Shown: in pieces, positions 1-7,464 of the stretch
How the letters are laid out: every line of letters starts with the position of its first letter
Position numbering within the stretch: position 1 is the stretch's first letter
Origin: CAVZQN01 sp963837395
GTDB lineage: Bacteria; Acidobacteriota; HRBIN11; JAKEFK01
DNA: 64,000 bases
Assembly: GCA_963837395.1 (NCBI GenBank)
Contig: CAWINI010000004.1
Span: 620,001 to 684,000, forward strand
Reading direction: 5' to 3'
Notes under the pieces: model-generated
The model's input: the letters and a program-made list of their open reading frames with translations, nothing else
What the model was told of the DNA's origin: nothing
The model's database searches: none
Made by a program: the position numbers and the translations under genes

Positions 1-1
1 C

Positions 2-1588
2 GGCTGGCGCAATGAAAATGGTGTTCAGCGCGGTTCTGTCATGGATTTTACTGAACATGATGGAGATCCGTTAACACCGTTTATTGCAGCAACCGAAAAT
101 GCAAAACGTCTTCCGCGAGAAAAATCCAGCGCCATCACAAAAATTCCGGTGCTACCGATTTCATATAAAGATGCACAACCGTTGTTGAAAGCGCTGGCAG
201 GTCCTGTTGCACCGGATTCATGGCGCGGAGATCTTGCAATTCCATATCACATCGGACCAGGCCCGGCAAAAGTTCATTTGAAACTTGAGTTTAATTGGAA
301 TCTTGTGCCAATTTATGACGTGATAGCGCGGATGCCTGGAAGCAAATATCCGGATCAATGGATTGTTCGCGGAAATCATCATGATGCGTGGGTAAATGGC
401 GCAACCGATCCGATCAGCGGACAGGTTGCAATGTTGGAAGAGGCGCGAGCGATTGCTGAACTCGCAAAAACCGGATGGAAACCGAAACGTACTTTGATTT
501 TTTGTGCGTGGGATGCAGAAGAACAAGGCTTACTTGGATCCACGGAATGGGTTGAAGCACATCAAGATGATCTAAGGGAAAAAGCGATTGCCTATATCAA
601 CAGCGATAGCAATTCTCGTGGTTTCTTACAAGTAGCAGGATCACAAACGCTGGAAAAATTTTTGAATCAAGTTGCACGAGATGTGGAAGATCCTGAGAAA
701 AAAATTAGCGTTCAGGAACGAGCGCGTGCAAAACAGATCATTGAAGGGAGTGCGGAAGAGCGGAAAGAAGCACACAATCGAGAAGATTTGCGTTTACCCG
801 CGTTAGGATCTGGTTCGGACTATACTCCATTTCTGCAGTTTGCCGGAATTGCATCTTTGAATATCGGTTACGGCGGTGAAGAAGAATACGGACAATATCA
901 TTCCATTTATGATTCGTTCGATCATTACACCAAATTCATGGATCCTACCTTTATATATGGAGTGACACAGGCGAAAACCGGCGGACGCATTGTACTTCGA
1001 CTCGCAAATGCGGAGTTGTTGCCGTTCGAATTCACAGGATTCTCAGACAACATTTCAAAGTACGTAAAAGGACTTCAAGATTTAGCGGACAAAATGCGGG
1101 ATGACAATGTTGAACGCACGCGGCGTCTGAGTGATAAAACGTACGATGCATATTTCGATCCTACAAAAACATTTGTTGCCCCCGAAGCTGAGGAGCCGGT
1201 TCCTCATTTGAATTTTGCACCGCTGGAAAATGCAGCTACGCGGCTGGACAAGCGTGCGCAAGATTATAAAAAGGCATATCAAGATGCCGCCAGTGAACTT
1301 CAAGATCAAAATGCGCAGCGTTTGAACGAAATCTTAATGTTCAGTGAACGTGCATTAACGCGCAAAGAAGGTTTGCCTGGACGTCCGTGGTTCAGGCATC
1401 AAATTTACGCGCCCGGAATTTATACCGGATATGAACCGAAGCCTCTACCATCGATCAGCGAAGCGATTGAGCAGAAGAAGTGGAAAGTGGCAGAAGAGCA
1501 AATCGTAGTCGTTGCCGATACGTTGAATAAATTTTCGGATGAAATCGATCGCGCGATTGGTGTGCTTCAACCGAAAGCAACCAAATAG
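2..1588 (+). CDS. M28 family zinc carboxypeptidase (GCPII/NAALADase-like), 5' end outside window
   Basis: The reading frame is open from base 2, so the ATG at 41 is internal and the gene begins upstream of the window. The protein resembles glutamate carboxypeptidase II, a secreted or membrane exopeptidase that uses two zinc ions. Visible metal and catalytic motifs are GNHHDAWVNGATDP, AWDAEEQGLLGS, the Asp of INSDS and the His of QYHSIYDSF. The last 180 residues look like the transferrin-receptor-type dimerisation domain. Family membership is well supported; the substrate (acidic dipeptides or other peptides) is not determined. It is the last ordinary chromosomal gene before the integron region. 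Confidence 0.9.
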   Translation, partial: GWRNENGVQRGSVMDFTEHDGDPLTPFIAATENAKRLPREKSSAITKIPVLPISYKDAQPLLKALAGPVAPDSWRGDLAIPYHIGPGPAKVHLKLEFNWNLVPIYDVIARMPGSKYPDQWIVRGNHHDAWVNGATDPISGQVAMLEEARAIAELAKTGWKPKRTLIFCAWDAEEQGLLGSTEWVEAHQDDLREKAIAYINSDSNSRGFLQVAGSQTLEKFLNQVARDVEDPEKKISVQERARAKQIIEGSAEERKEAHNREDLRLPALGSGSDYTPFLQFAGIASLNIGYGGEEEYGQYHSIYDSFDHYTKFMDPTFIYGVTQAKTGGRIVLRLANAELLPFEFTGFSDNISKYVKGLQDLADKMRDDNVERTRRLSDKTYDAYFDPTKTFVAPEAEEPVPHLNFAPLENAATRLDKRAQDYKKAYQDAASELQDQNAQRLNEILMFSERALTRKEGLPGRPWFRHQIYAPGIYTGYEPKPLPSISEAIEQKKWKVAEEQIVVVADTLNKFSDEIDRAIGVLQPKATK

Positions 1589-1628
1589 TTTCTCGCGTCA
1601 ATCATTCGATTTACAAAGGAGATGACAG

Positions 1629-2153
1629 GTGCCTATTACTGCTTTCAACAGTTTCACCGATGGCCTCGATCCGAATCGAAGAAGCCGTGAACACTTTATC
1701 GCCAACACCAACCTTGATGATAACCGCCTCTGGGTTCCTTATGCGGATGGTGTGTGGTTCCAACCATGCTGTTTTAATGTCACCTCCGGTGGATTCAGCG
1801 TAGTTCTGAAGGGTCTACCAGGTGCGATGCTTGGGACCCATTACCACGTTGGCACTGTACATGGATATACGATGAGTGGTTATTGGCGATACCTGGAGCA
1901 TGACTGGGTTGCAAAGCCTGGAACGTTTATCTACGAACCTGCCGGCGAGGCTCACACGTTGGTTATCACCGACGACTCACCAGAACCAGCGCTGATCCTT
2001 TTCATGGTGGAGGGCGGTCTCATTTATTTGGACAAGCCGGTCAACGGTGGCTTTGCTGCCTACGAGGATGGATTCACACTTCTTGCGCTGACTCGGAAGT
2101 ATTATCACGAGGCGGGTCTCGATGTGCGCCAGCTTGACCTGCTAGTTCGCTAA
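1629..2153 (+). CDS. Cupin protein, 2,4'-dihydroxyacetophenone dioxygenase-like
   Basis: A 174-residue single-domain cupin with a GTG start preceded by AAGGAGATG at 1616. The metal-binding cupin motif is GTHYHVGTVHGYTMSG, followed by the second motif GTFIYEPAGEAHTLV, giving a His/His/Glu/His-type iron site. The overall pattern resembles the ChrR-like/2,4'-dihydroxyacetophenone dioxygenase family, which cleaves aromatic ketones. Its base composition is visibly GC-richer than the M28 gene before it. An attC remnant starts 4 bases after its stop, so it may once have been a cassette gene. The exact substrate is not inferable. Confidence 0.75.
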   Translation: MPITAFNSFTDGLDPNRRSREHFIANTNLDDNRLWVPYADGVWFQPCCFNVTSGGFSVVLKGLPGAMLGTHYHVGTVHGYTMSGYWRYLEHDWVAKPGTFIYEPAGEAHTLVITDDSPEPALILFMVEGGLIYLDKPVNGGFAAYEDGFTLLALTRKYYHEAGLDVRQLDLLVR

Positions 2154-2157
2154 TTGT

Positions 2158-2278
2158 AGAAATCCGCTTGTAGCAGGCAATGCTCTAATCCATTAGAATG
2201 GTTAGTGATGGGGAAAAGTTCAGCAAGCGCACGCTCTTGCTTCGGCTTCGGCGTTGCCGCTGATTTCCAGCGTTGGGC
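2158..2278 (+). other. attC remnant (family A) on the 3' side of intI
   Basis: This stretch aligns with the right two thirds of the family-A attC sites of the array. Shared landmarks are the CTCTAATCC..TTAGAATGG centre, AAGCGCACGCTC, GGCGTTGCCGCTGA and R' GTTGGGC at 2272-2278. The left part with R'' is missing. Its orientation matches the main array although it lies beyond the other end of intI. Confidence 0.75.
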
Positions 2279-2491
2279 TGCTTCCCCCTGAAACTAATAG
2301 CCCAAATCATCTTCTTGTCATTAATTGCAACATCCTTCGTTGCTCCCGAAGATAAAGGCGACGTTACCAATCTGTTCATTTCGAAATCATTATCTGCGAG
2401 CGAATTTTTTGCTAACCATGCATCTGGTACCTGTCATTCATCTAACGGACTCCTGATCATTGGTTTTCCTCGATTCAACACGTGGGTGTAA
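2273..2491 (+). pseudogene. Truncated cassette ORF running into the intI 3' end
   Basis: Starting at the R' of the attC remnant, a frame opens with a TTG codon, has a hydrophobic signal-like stretch (LIAQIIFLSLIATSF) and a short charged region, then crosses the intI stop codon on the other strand. Cassette genes begin just after R', so this is plausibly the 5' piece of a cassette gene cut off when intI came to lie next to it. No homology is recognised, and the ORF could also be accidental. Confidence 0.35.
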
Positions 2492-3399
2492 ATCTGTGTG
2501 GTACTTACATCTTTATGCCCAAGTAATTCCTGGATAGTGCGGATATCGGCTCCTGATTCCAGCAGGTGTGTTGCGAAACTATGCCGCAGAGTGTGACAAC
2601 TCGCTTGTTTCTGTATACCTGATCTTGTTACCGCAATTTTTACAGCGCGTTGCAAAGATTCAGGTGAAGCGTGGTGTCTTCTGATTTTGCCTGAACGGGG
2701 ATCCAGGGAACGCTGAGAGGCAGGGAAAATATATTGCCAGCGCCATTCATTGCAAGCATTCGGATATTTTCGTTCCAATGCATAAGGTAAGTAGACAGAA
2801 CCGAATCCCTCACACAGATCTTGTTGATGTTTCAGCTTTACGCTTGCGAGATGACGTTTGAGTTCTGAAATGATTGACTTTGGCAGAATGGTAACGCGGT
2901 CTTTTTCACCTTTTCCATCGCGAACGATGATGTGACCCATTGCGAAGTCAACATCTTTTACGCGAAGCCGCATACATTCGTTAACGCGCATACCTGATCC
3001 ATAGAGAAGACTGGCTATGATTCTGTGCGTTCCCGACATTTCTTTCAAGATATTTTTGACTTCATTGTGTGTGAGAACTACTGGCAGTTTTCTTTTTACT
3101 TGTGCTCTTTCTATTCCATCGATAAGCGGGAGTTCGATTTTCAGAACATCACGATAGAGGAATAGGATTGCGCAGAGTGCTTGATTTTGAGTAGATGCAG
3201 AGACATGTCTTTCAGTGGCAAGGTGCGACAGAAACATCCTGATTTCTGGGACTCCCAGCGTTTTAAGATTTTGTTTGTGATGAAATAACCAGAGTCTACG
3301 GATCCATTGAATGTAGGATTCTTCTGTTCGCAGGCTGAGATGACGAAGGCGTGCTGTCTCTCGGATTTTATCCCAGGCAGATTGTTCGGAGTTTGTCAT
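2434..3399 (-). CDS. intI: Integron integrase IntI (tyrosine recombinase)
   Basis: A 321-residue tyrosine recombinase. The N-terminal SAM-like core-binding domain spans about 8-95 and the catalytic domain about 105-310. Catalytic residues are Arg138 (LLYGSGMRVNE), His269 and Arg272 (CHTLRHSFATH), His295 (LLGHKD) and Tyr304 (TQIYTHV). The IntI-specific insertion that separates integron integrases from XerC/D is present at about 203-226 (YLPYALERKYPNA..WQYIFPA). The C-terminus VLNRG..RSPLD is also typical of IntI. The gene is divergent from the cassette array, the classic layout, and all catalytic residues are intact, so it may be functional. It catalyses attI x attC and attC x attC recombination on folded single-stranded attC. 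Confidence 0.97.
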   Translation of the reverse strand: MTNSEQSAWDKIRETARLRHLSLRTEESYIQWIRRLWLFHHKQNLKTLGVPEIRMFLSHLATERHVSASTQNQALCAILFLYRDVLKIELPLIDGIERAQVKRKLPVVLTHNEVKNILKEMSGTHRIIASLLYGSGMRVNECMRLRVKDVDFAMGHIIVRDGKGEKDRVTILPKSIISELKRHLASVKLKHQQDLCEGFGSVYLPYALERKYPNACNEWRWQYIFPASQRSLDPRSGKIRRHHASPESLQRAVKIAVTRSGIQKQASCHTLRHSFATHLLESGADIRTIQELLGHKDVSTTQIYTHVLNRGKPMIRSPLDE

Positions 3400-3419
3400 A
3401 AATTTGACACCTTACCAAA

Positions 3420-3452
3420 GGGAATTCGTCCTTAAACGTACGACGAACTCCC
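3420..3452. promoter_or_regulatory. Inverted repeat between intI and attI
   Basis: GGGAATTCGTC (3420-3430) and GACGAACTCCC (3442-3452) form an inverted repeat of 11-base arms with one mismatch around an 11-base spacer. It lies upstream of the intI start codon and upstream of the attI core, so it could be an operator for intI or the cassette promoter, or a structured accessory site of attI. No canonical LexA box is seen. Confidence 0.4.
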
Positions 3453-3493
3453 GAATTTCCGCCTTTATGCTTATGCTATCATACTAATTACTA

Positions 3494-3500
3494 GTTCGCT
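3494..3500 (+). other. attI recombination core (GTTCGCT)
   Basis: GTTCGCT fits the integron core GTTRRRY except for a C at the first R, and lies 94 bases from the intI start. It is the exact complement of the R'' core AGCGAAC (3959-3965) of the first cassette, as required for a cassette inserted at attI. The cleavage point would be between 3494 and 3495. Confidence 0.75.
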
Positions 3501-3511
3501 CGCGCGTAAAA

Positions 3512-3952
3512 ATGAAAGCGCTTTCAGAAAAAAATGCTAGAAAATGGTGTCATGCTGAAGGAGCATCTTTTGATGGGGATGGTTTTCCCACAAGCCCTGG
3601 CAAAGTGAAATCATTTGAAATTCCAAGCGATGCTGGACAACGTGTGGCTCTGGTTGCCAAGCATTTGGACGAATTCAAATCTGCAGGCAAAACGTTAGTC
3701 TGGTTTGATGATTGGGGTGTCTGGCCTTCTGGGGAACGAATGCACATCTTCGATCGTTTTTTGGCATCATATGGTGAATCTCGGCCATTGATAGAAATGC
3801 CTGCATTCCTTTTTTCACAATCAGAGTTTGAGGATCTAGTGTCCTTTGTCACTATAGGTGTGCTCTTTTTGTGGGACGTGCATGTAATCACTGCGAAGGC
3901 ACGTCGCTTAATATTCTATTCACATGATGAAGTTGGTTGGATCGGGGCGTAA
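3512..3952 (+). CDS. Cassette 1: conserved hypothetical protein
   Basis: A 146-residue, apparently soluble protein starting 17 bases into the first cassette, next to attI and therefore the most recently inserted or best expressed position. It has a central aromatic and acidic segment (WFDDWGVWPSGERMHIFDRF) and a hydrophobic segment near 110-125 (FVTIGVLFLWDVHVI). No signal peptide is seen. The family is not recognised and no function is assigned. The ATG at 3512 is the first in the cassette. Confidence 0.75.
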   Translation: MKALSEKNARKWCHAEGASFDGDGFPTSPGKVKSFEIPSDAGQRVALVAKHLDEFKSAGKTLVWFDDWGVWPSGERMHIFDRFLASYGESRPLIEMPAFLFSQSEFEDLVSFVTIGVLFLWDVHVITAKARRLIFYSHDEVGWIGA

Positions 3953-3958
3953 CGCGCC

Positions 3959-4144
3959 AGCGAACAAGTCACTGCAGCGGACAACACCTGCGCCTCTGCT
4001 CGCGCATGCCGCTTGCATTCAGTTAAAATTCACTTGTGGCAGGCTAAACTCTAATCCGTTAGAATGGTAATTGTTGGGCAAACATTAGCAAACGGCACGC
4101 GCTCGCTTCGGCTCCGGCGTTGCCGCTGAGTTCCAGCGTTCGGC
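3959..4144 (+). other. attC1 (family A, 186 bp)
   Basis: R'' AGCGAAC, R' GTTCGGC. Nested pairing GCAGCGG/CCGCTGA, CGCC/GGCG and GCCGCTTGC/GCAAACGGC gives a long cruciform-type hairpin with a central CTCTAATCC..TTAGAATGG block. Confidence 0.9.
4036..4065 (+). promoter_or_regulatory. Promoter-like pair inside attC1 centre
   Basis: GTGGCA (4036-4041), an 18-base spacer and TAGAAT (4060-4065) lie in the unpaired centre of attC1, about 100 bases before the start of cassette 2. The arrangement recurs in other family-A sites. Transcriptional activity is inferred only. Confidence 0.35.
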
Positions 4145-4165
4145 GACTTAAAGAAAATAATATTC

Positions 4166-4351
4166 ATGAAGTGTTTGAACTGTGGTGAAGAAATCTTGAT
4201 TTCGTCTCAGACTTGCCCAAAATGCGGGTCTGTTGTCAGCACTTCTAGATCATTGTTCAGCAATAATAAGCTATTGCTAATCATCGTTATAGGTTTAATG
4301 CTGCAAGCAATTGTCGTGTTTTTTGGGTTACTGATTTATTTGAGAAAATGA
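4166..4351 (+). CDS. Cassette 2: zinc-ribbon membrane protein
   Basis: A 61-residue protein. Residues 1-21 form a zinc ribbon with two CxxC knuckles (CLNCGE and CPKCGS). A short linker precedes one strongly hydrophobic transmembrane helix (about 34-58) and a basic C-terminal tail. The zinc ribbon is probably cytoplasmic and tethered to the inner membrane. Such small zinc-ribbon/TM proteins are common and mostly uncharacterised. The cassette ends complement each other over 15 bases (start GTTCGGCGACTTAAA). Confidence 0.75.
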   Translation: MKCLNCGEEILISSQTCPKCGSVVSTSRSLFSNNKLLLIIVIGLMLQAIVVFFGLLIYLRK

Positions 4352-4359
4352 TTTAAGTC

Positions 4360-4444
4360 GCCGAACAACTCATTGCACCGGACGCTCACCGCGCGCTCGT
4401 TTCACTCGCTCGCGAATTCGCGCCGGTGAATTCGAGCGTTGGGC
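4360..4444 (+). other. attC2 (family B, 85 bp)
   Basis: R'' GCCGAAC, R' GTTGGGC. Compact hairpin with GCACCGG/CCGGTGA and CGCGCGCTCG/CGAATTCGCG-type pairing. It lacks the long AT-rich centre of the other families. Confidence 0.88.
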
Positions 4445-4464
4445 GTCAGCCAAAACGGATTCTC

Positions 4465-5079
4465 ATGATACGAAGAGCTAAGATTTGTTGCTTGCTACTT
4501 GTTGTCCTCGCGATGACCGCTCGTCTAAAACGCGAGAAGTTCTCCCCTTCACTGATTGTTTTGCCTGGAGCAGAGGAGATCAAATTCGACAAATTCAGGG
4601 GAGAAGACGAACTAATATATTTTGTCGAAGATACATTCCCTGCAAAACGAACAGTCACCGGACTACACCAGAGAATGACAGCGCTTGGGTGGACTCAGCT
4701 GCAAGAGGACTTTCTTAATCCAGGAAGGCGTCTTTCGAACAATCCTGAATTACCACCTGACATCCCCTCTGACCGGGTGATGGTTCTGAGCTGGAAGGCG
4801 GCCGTCGGCTTCAAAACGCCCGATACATTCATTTACCGATGGGAAACACAATATAAGAACGTCAAAGGTGAAATTCAGTTTATCCTGCTTCGGTACTTCG
4901 ACAAATATGATGCCGCCTATCATGTGGATAGTTTTGTCGCAAGCATCAAGCCTCCAAGAACCAACCGTCTTAAAATAAATCAAATCTTCTATCCTGCCCC
5001 CTTGGCTAAGAAGATGGAAAAGTTCGCAGTGCGAAACAGCAAAGAGAAAATTCCACAGGGCGACTTTGATATTTATTAG
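4465..5079 (+). CDS. Cassette 3: exported or membrane-anchored hypothetical protein
   Basis: A 204-residue protein. The start at 4465 is chosen because an earlier in-frame ATG at 4426 lies inside attC2. Residues 1-21 (MIRRAKICCLLLVVLAMTARL) look like a signal peptide or N-terminal anchor. The rest is a soluble alpha/beta-like region with WETQYKNVKGEIQFILLRYFD near the middle. No family is recognised. The cassette ends complement each other over 14 bases. Confidence 0.7.
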   Translation: MIRRAKICCLLLVVLAMTARLKREKFSPSLIVLPGAEEIKFDKFRGEDELIYFVEDTFPAKRTVTGLHQRMTALGWTQLQEDFLNPGRRLSNNPELPPDIPSDRVMVLSWKAAVGFKTPDTFIYRWETQYKNVKGEIQFILLRYFDKYDAAYHVDSFVASIKPPRTNRLKINQIFYPAPLAKKMEKFAVRNSKEKIPQGDFDIY

Positions 5080-5085
5080 GCTGAC

Positions 5086-5268
5086 GCCCAACAAGTCGTT
5101 CGAGCGGACAACAACCGCGTCTCATTCAGTCTTGCTGCTTGCATGAGTTTAAATACAATTTTGCTTACACAAAAGTTTTTCGGTTATCATGATTGCTGCT
5201 GGTGAAGAGTAGCAAGCAGCAAGCCTTCACTCGCCTGCGGCTGTTGCCGCTCAACTCCAGCGTTCGGC
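5086..5268 (+). other. attC3 (family C, 183 bp)
   Basis: R'' GCCCAAC, R' GTTCGGC. Stem pairs GAGCGGACAAC/GTTGCCGCTC and TTGCTGCTTGC/GCAAGCAGCAAG flank an AT-rich centre. Confidence 0.9.
5161..5190 (+). promoter_or_regulatory. Promoter-like pair inside attC3 centre
   Basis: TTGCTT (5161-5166), exactly 18 bases, then TATCAT (5185-5190). The pair is conserved in the other family-C sites (attC6, 22, 27, 30) and points to the next cassette gene 136 bases downstream. Confidence 0.45.
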
Positions 5269-5325
5269 GCCACGTGAAAAAATAGAAAGAGCTATTTCGA
5301 TCAAATAAAGAATCGAACAAGCGAG

Positions 5326-5562
5326 ATGAGAAGCAGTCACAGTATTAACATGCATCGTATTGGCAATTTAGCCCCATTCATTGGTGCTATTGGAACGATA
5401 ATCGGCGTCGTTTGGACTTTCCATGTTTTGCAAAGTGGTCCGGTCATCGAATTTAACGCTATGCTTGTTGGAATCTTCATTGCAATTTCAACCACGTTTA
5501 TCTTGATGGCCCTTTCAATGATTTTTGTTTTTCTGAACTCGCGGATTATGCGAGACAAATAG
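5326..5562 (+). CDS. Cassette 4: small membrane protein resembling the MotA/TolQ/ExbB channel core
   Basis: A 78-residue protein with two transmembrane helices (about 12-33 and 43-71). The first carries LAPFIGAIGTIIGVVWTF and the second GIFIAISTTFILMALSMIFVF, resembling the last two helices of TolQ/ExbB/MotA proton-channel proteins. It is far shorter than those families (over 200 residues) and has no partner in the cassette, so it may be a minimal or dominant-negative channel piece or simply convergent. The cassette ends complement each other over 13 bases. Confidence 0.6.
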   Translation: MRSSHSINMHRIGNLAPFIGAIGTIIGVVWTFHVLQSGPVIEFNAMLVGIFIAISTTFILMALSMIFVFLNSRIMRDK

Positions 5563-5606
5563 GTGCGATTAAAATCCGCTCCACTATGCAAACATCCCTG
5601 CGTGGC

Positions 5607-5791
5607 GCCGAACAAATCGTTGCAGCCGACGCCTCCTGCGCCTCTTCAGTCGCACGCTTTGCAATCCGCAAAAGTCCATTTTTGAAAAACAAAACATAAA
5701 TCGGCTATCATCATTTGTGCTGGGGAAAAGTTCAGCAAAGCGTGTGCCTTCATTCGGCGCAGTTCGGCGCGGCTGAACTCCGGCGTTGGGC
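5607..5791 (+). other. attC4 (family D, 185 bp)
   Basis: R'' GCCGAAC, R' GTTGGGC. Pairs GCAGCC/GGCTGA, TGCGCC/GGCGCA and GCACGCTTTGC/GCAAAGCGTGTGC enclose a centre of about 70 bases rich in A. Confidence 0.9.
5682..5711 (+). promoter_or_regulatory. Promoter-like pair inside attC4 centre
   Basis: TTGAAA (5682-5687), 18 bases, TATCAT (5706-5711). The pair is conserved with the same spacing in most of the twelve family-D sites, and lies 94 bases before the next cassette gene. Confidence 0.45.
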
Positions 5792-5804
5792 GGAGATTTT
5801 GTTA

Positions 5805-6278
5805 ATGAAAAAATTAATTGTAATTGCCGTCATTATGCTTGTCTTCAGTGTGGGCTCAGCCAAAAGCGAGAAGCAAATGATAGGAAGAATTGTTAACATT
5901 GCTGCTCCACGAAGCATAATTGTTGATTGTGGTCTGACGAAATTTTCAGATCGTTGTTGGAATCCAACAGACGAGCAAGTGGAAAAGCTTGAAAGCAAAC
6001 TTTTCTCTTTCATAGTGAACCGATTGAAAAATCAGCAACAAAAACTAAGGAAGCCACTCTTCAAATACCATCGTCAATATGCAGGATCCGTCTGGCGAGA
6101 TAACAAAGTTATTTTTGTTCGAGGCTTTTTAGATACACCGGGAGAATCACAGAATCGAGACTACCTGTATGGTGTCTTTGACGTTCTCGATGGGTGCGAT
6201 ACTTATTTCATCGCAACCTATGACGTTGAATTAGAAAGTTTCGTGGATTTCGGAGGTTGTTGCGGCGGTTGCTATTAA
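5805..6278 (+). CDS. Cassette 5: secreted hypothetical protein, paralogue of cassette 21
   Basis: A 157-residue protein. The start at 5805 follows attC4. Residues 1-19 (MKKLIVIAVIMLVFSVGSA) form a clear signal peptide. The mature part shares CWNPTDEQ, then LRKPLFKYHRQYAG and VIFVRGF, with cassette 21 (CWSPTIDQ, LRYPLFKYNRQYRG, IIVIKGY), so the two form one family. The C-terminus is glycine- and cysteine-rich (GGCCGGCY). No known domain is recognised. Its attC is family B whereas the paralogue's is family A. Confidence 0.78.
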   Translation: MKKLIVIAVIMLVFSVGSAKSEKQMIGRIVNIAAPRSIIVDCGLTKFSDRCWNPTDEQVEKLESKLFSFIVNRLKNQQQKLRKPLFKYHRQYAGSVWRDNKVIFVRGFLDTPGESQNRDYLYGVFDVLDGCDTYFIATYDVELESFVDFGGCCGGCY

Positions 6279-6283
6279 TCTCC

Positions 6284-6368
6284 GCCCAACAACTCATTGC
6301 ACCGGACGCTCACCGCGTCTTCGCTTCGCTCATCCGCGGATTCGCGCCGGTGAATTCGGGCGTTGGGC
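6284..6368 (+). other. attC5 (family B, 85 bp)
   Basis: R'' GCCCAAC, R' GTTGGGC. Compact hairpin, GCACCGG/CCGGTGA arms. Cassette 5 starts GTTGGGCGGAGATT and ends with its exact complement. Confidence 0.88.
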
Positions 6369-6380
6369 GGCACGCAAAAT

Positions 6381-6727
6381 ATGAATCAATCAATCTTAAA
6401 TAATCAGCTCGAAATATGTTCTAAGTATCAAGCAGCCCATTATCCTGCACCAGCTGAAATGAAACTTGGAATTTCTCGTGGTGTAAAAAATGGCTCTTAT
6501 CCCATTCATGGTTTGCGACACCCGCCAGAGGCGGAAACGTGTGGTTGGTATATATACACCGGCGAGTTCTCAGATGATCCTAACTTTTTCAACCACTACA
6601 TGTAATGCACCTAAACGAGCGTTGCTCAGAAATCTTGCCTTACCTTGGGTTGCCACCTGGTTGGCGCTTTTTACTTGCACAAAACTACATTGATGTGTGG
6701 TTTGACGAAAGCCTCCTGAAAATCTAG
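6381..6727 (+). pseudogene. Cassette 6: Imm33-like immunity protein, frameshifted
   Basis: Frame 1 from 6381 gives NQLEICSKYQAAHYPAP..GLRHPPEAETCGWYIYTGEFSDDPNFF and stops at 6605. The continuation in the next frame reads QPLHVMHLNERC..YLGLPPGWRFLLAQ..VWFDESLLKI and stops at 6725-6727. Together these reproduce the whole Imm33-like pattern as I remember it. The break is at the T5 run 6585-6589; one more T would restore a protein of about 115 residues. In other bacteria Imm33-like proteins accompany polymorphic toxins. No toxin is seen here, so it would be an orphan immunity gene, possibly inactive or mis-sequenced. Confidence 0.65.
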
Positions 6728-6733
6728 TGTGCC

Positions 6734-6918
6734 GCCCAACAAGTCATTCGAGCGGACAACAACCGCGTCTCATTCAGTCCTGCTGCTTGCACTTGGTTTG
6801 GAATGGAATTTTGCTTACACAAAAGTTTTTTAGGTATCATTATCCGTGCTGGTGAAGAGTAGCAAGCAGCAGGCCTTCATTCGCCTGCGGCTGTTGCCGC
6901 TCAATTCCAGCGTTCGCT
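6734..6918 (+). other. attC6 (family C, 185 bp)
   Basis: R'' GCCCAAC, R' GTTCGCT. Contains TTGCTT-N18-TATCAT in its centre, like attC3. Confidence 0.9.
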
Positions 6919-6936
6919 TGCGCTAAAACTCAGATA

Positions 6937-7260
6937 ATGTCTAAGCACGGTATTCAATATCCAGAAATCATAGATTTCGTGGCCGCCGATGAACAAGAAT
7001 GCGTTCTAGTTGTTGTACAAGACGAATATGTAAGTAAGGAAGACACTTTTGCACTTCAGGAAAAGCTTAACAATTACCTTTGTTATGGAATCGACGGCCG
7101 GCTGTTTAGCGATTATCCTGAGTGCGAAGGAAAACGTCTTGTTCTTCAGATAAATCTTTTCGAAGTCCCAGACCCGTTCGTCTTTGAATTTCTTGAAAAA
7201 GCCAGAAGCACAATTGAACAAGAAGGTGCTCTGTTAAGAATCAAGATGATGGAGAATTAG
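6937..7260 (+). CDS. Cassette 7: DUF6572-like hypothetical protein, paralogue of cassette 20
   Basis: A 107-residue acidic soluble protein without signal or TM segments. Landmarks are IIDFVAADEQECVLVVVQDEY, ALQEKLNNYLCYGIDG and DYPECEGKRLVLQINLFEVPDPFVFEFL. The pattern of an N-terminal strand pair, a LQEKLN.YL helix and a C-terminal strand resembles DUF6572-type proteins of unknown function; I am moderately sure of that. It is roughly 94 percent identical by eye to cassette 20, but the two carry different attC families (D here, B there). Confidence 0.75.
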   Translation: MSKHGIQYPEIIDFVAADEQECVLVVVQDEYVSKEDTFALQEKLNNYLCYGIDGRLFSDYPECEGKRLVLQINLFEVPDPFVFEFLEKARSTIEQEGALLRIKMMEN

Positions 7261-7272
7261 AGATAAAGCGCA

Positions 7273-7455
7273 AGCGAACAAGTCATTGCAGCCGACGCCT
7301 CCTGCGCCTCTTCAGTCGCCCGCTTTGCAATCCGCTAGCATCCATTTTTGAAAAACAAAACATAAATCGGCTATCATCGTTGTGCTGGGAAAAGCTTAGC
7401 AAAGCGTGCGCCTTCATTCGGCGCAGTTCGGCGCGGCTGAATTCCAGCGTTAGCT
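7273..7455 (+). other. attC7 (family D, 183 bp)
   Basis: R'' AGCGAAC, R' GTTAGCT. Centre with TTGAAA-N18-TATCAT. Confidence 0.9.
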
Positions 7456-7464
7456 GACGTAAAA

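Noticed and set aside
5326..5562. A true TolQ/ExbB or MotA gene
   Set aside because: At 78 residues it covers only the last two helices and there is no TolR/ExbD or MotB partner; only resemblance is reported.
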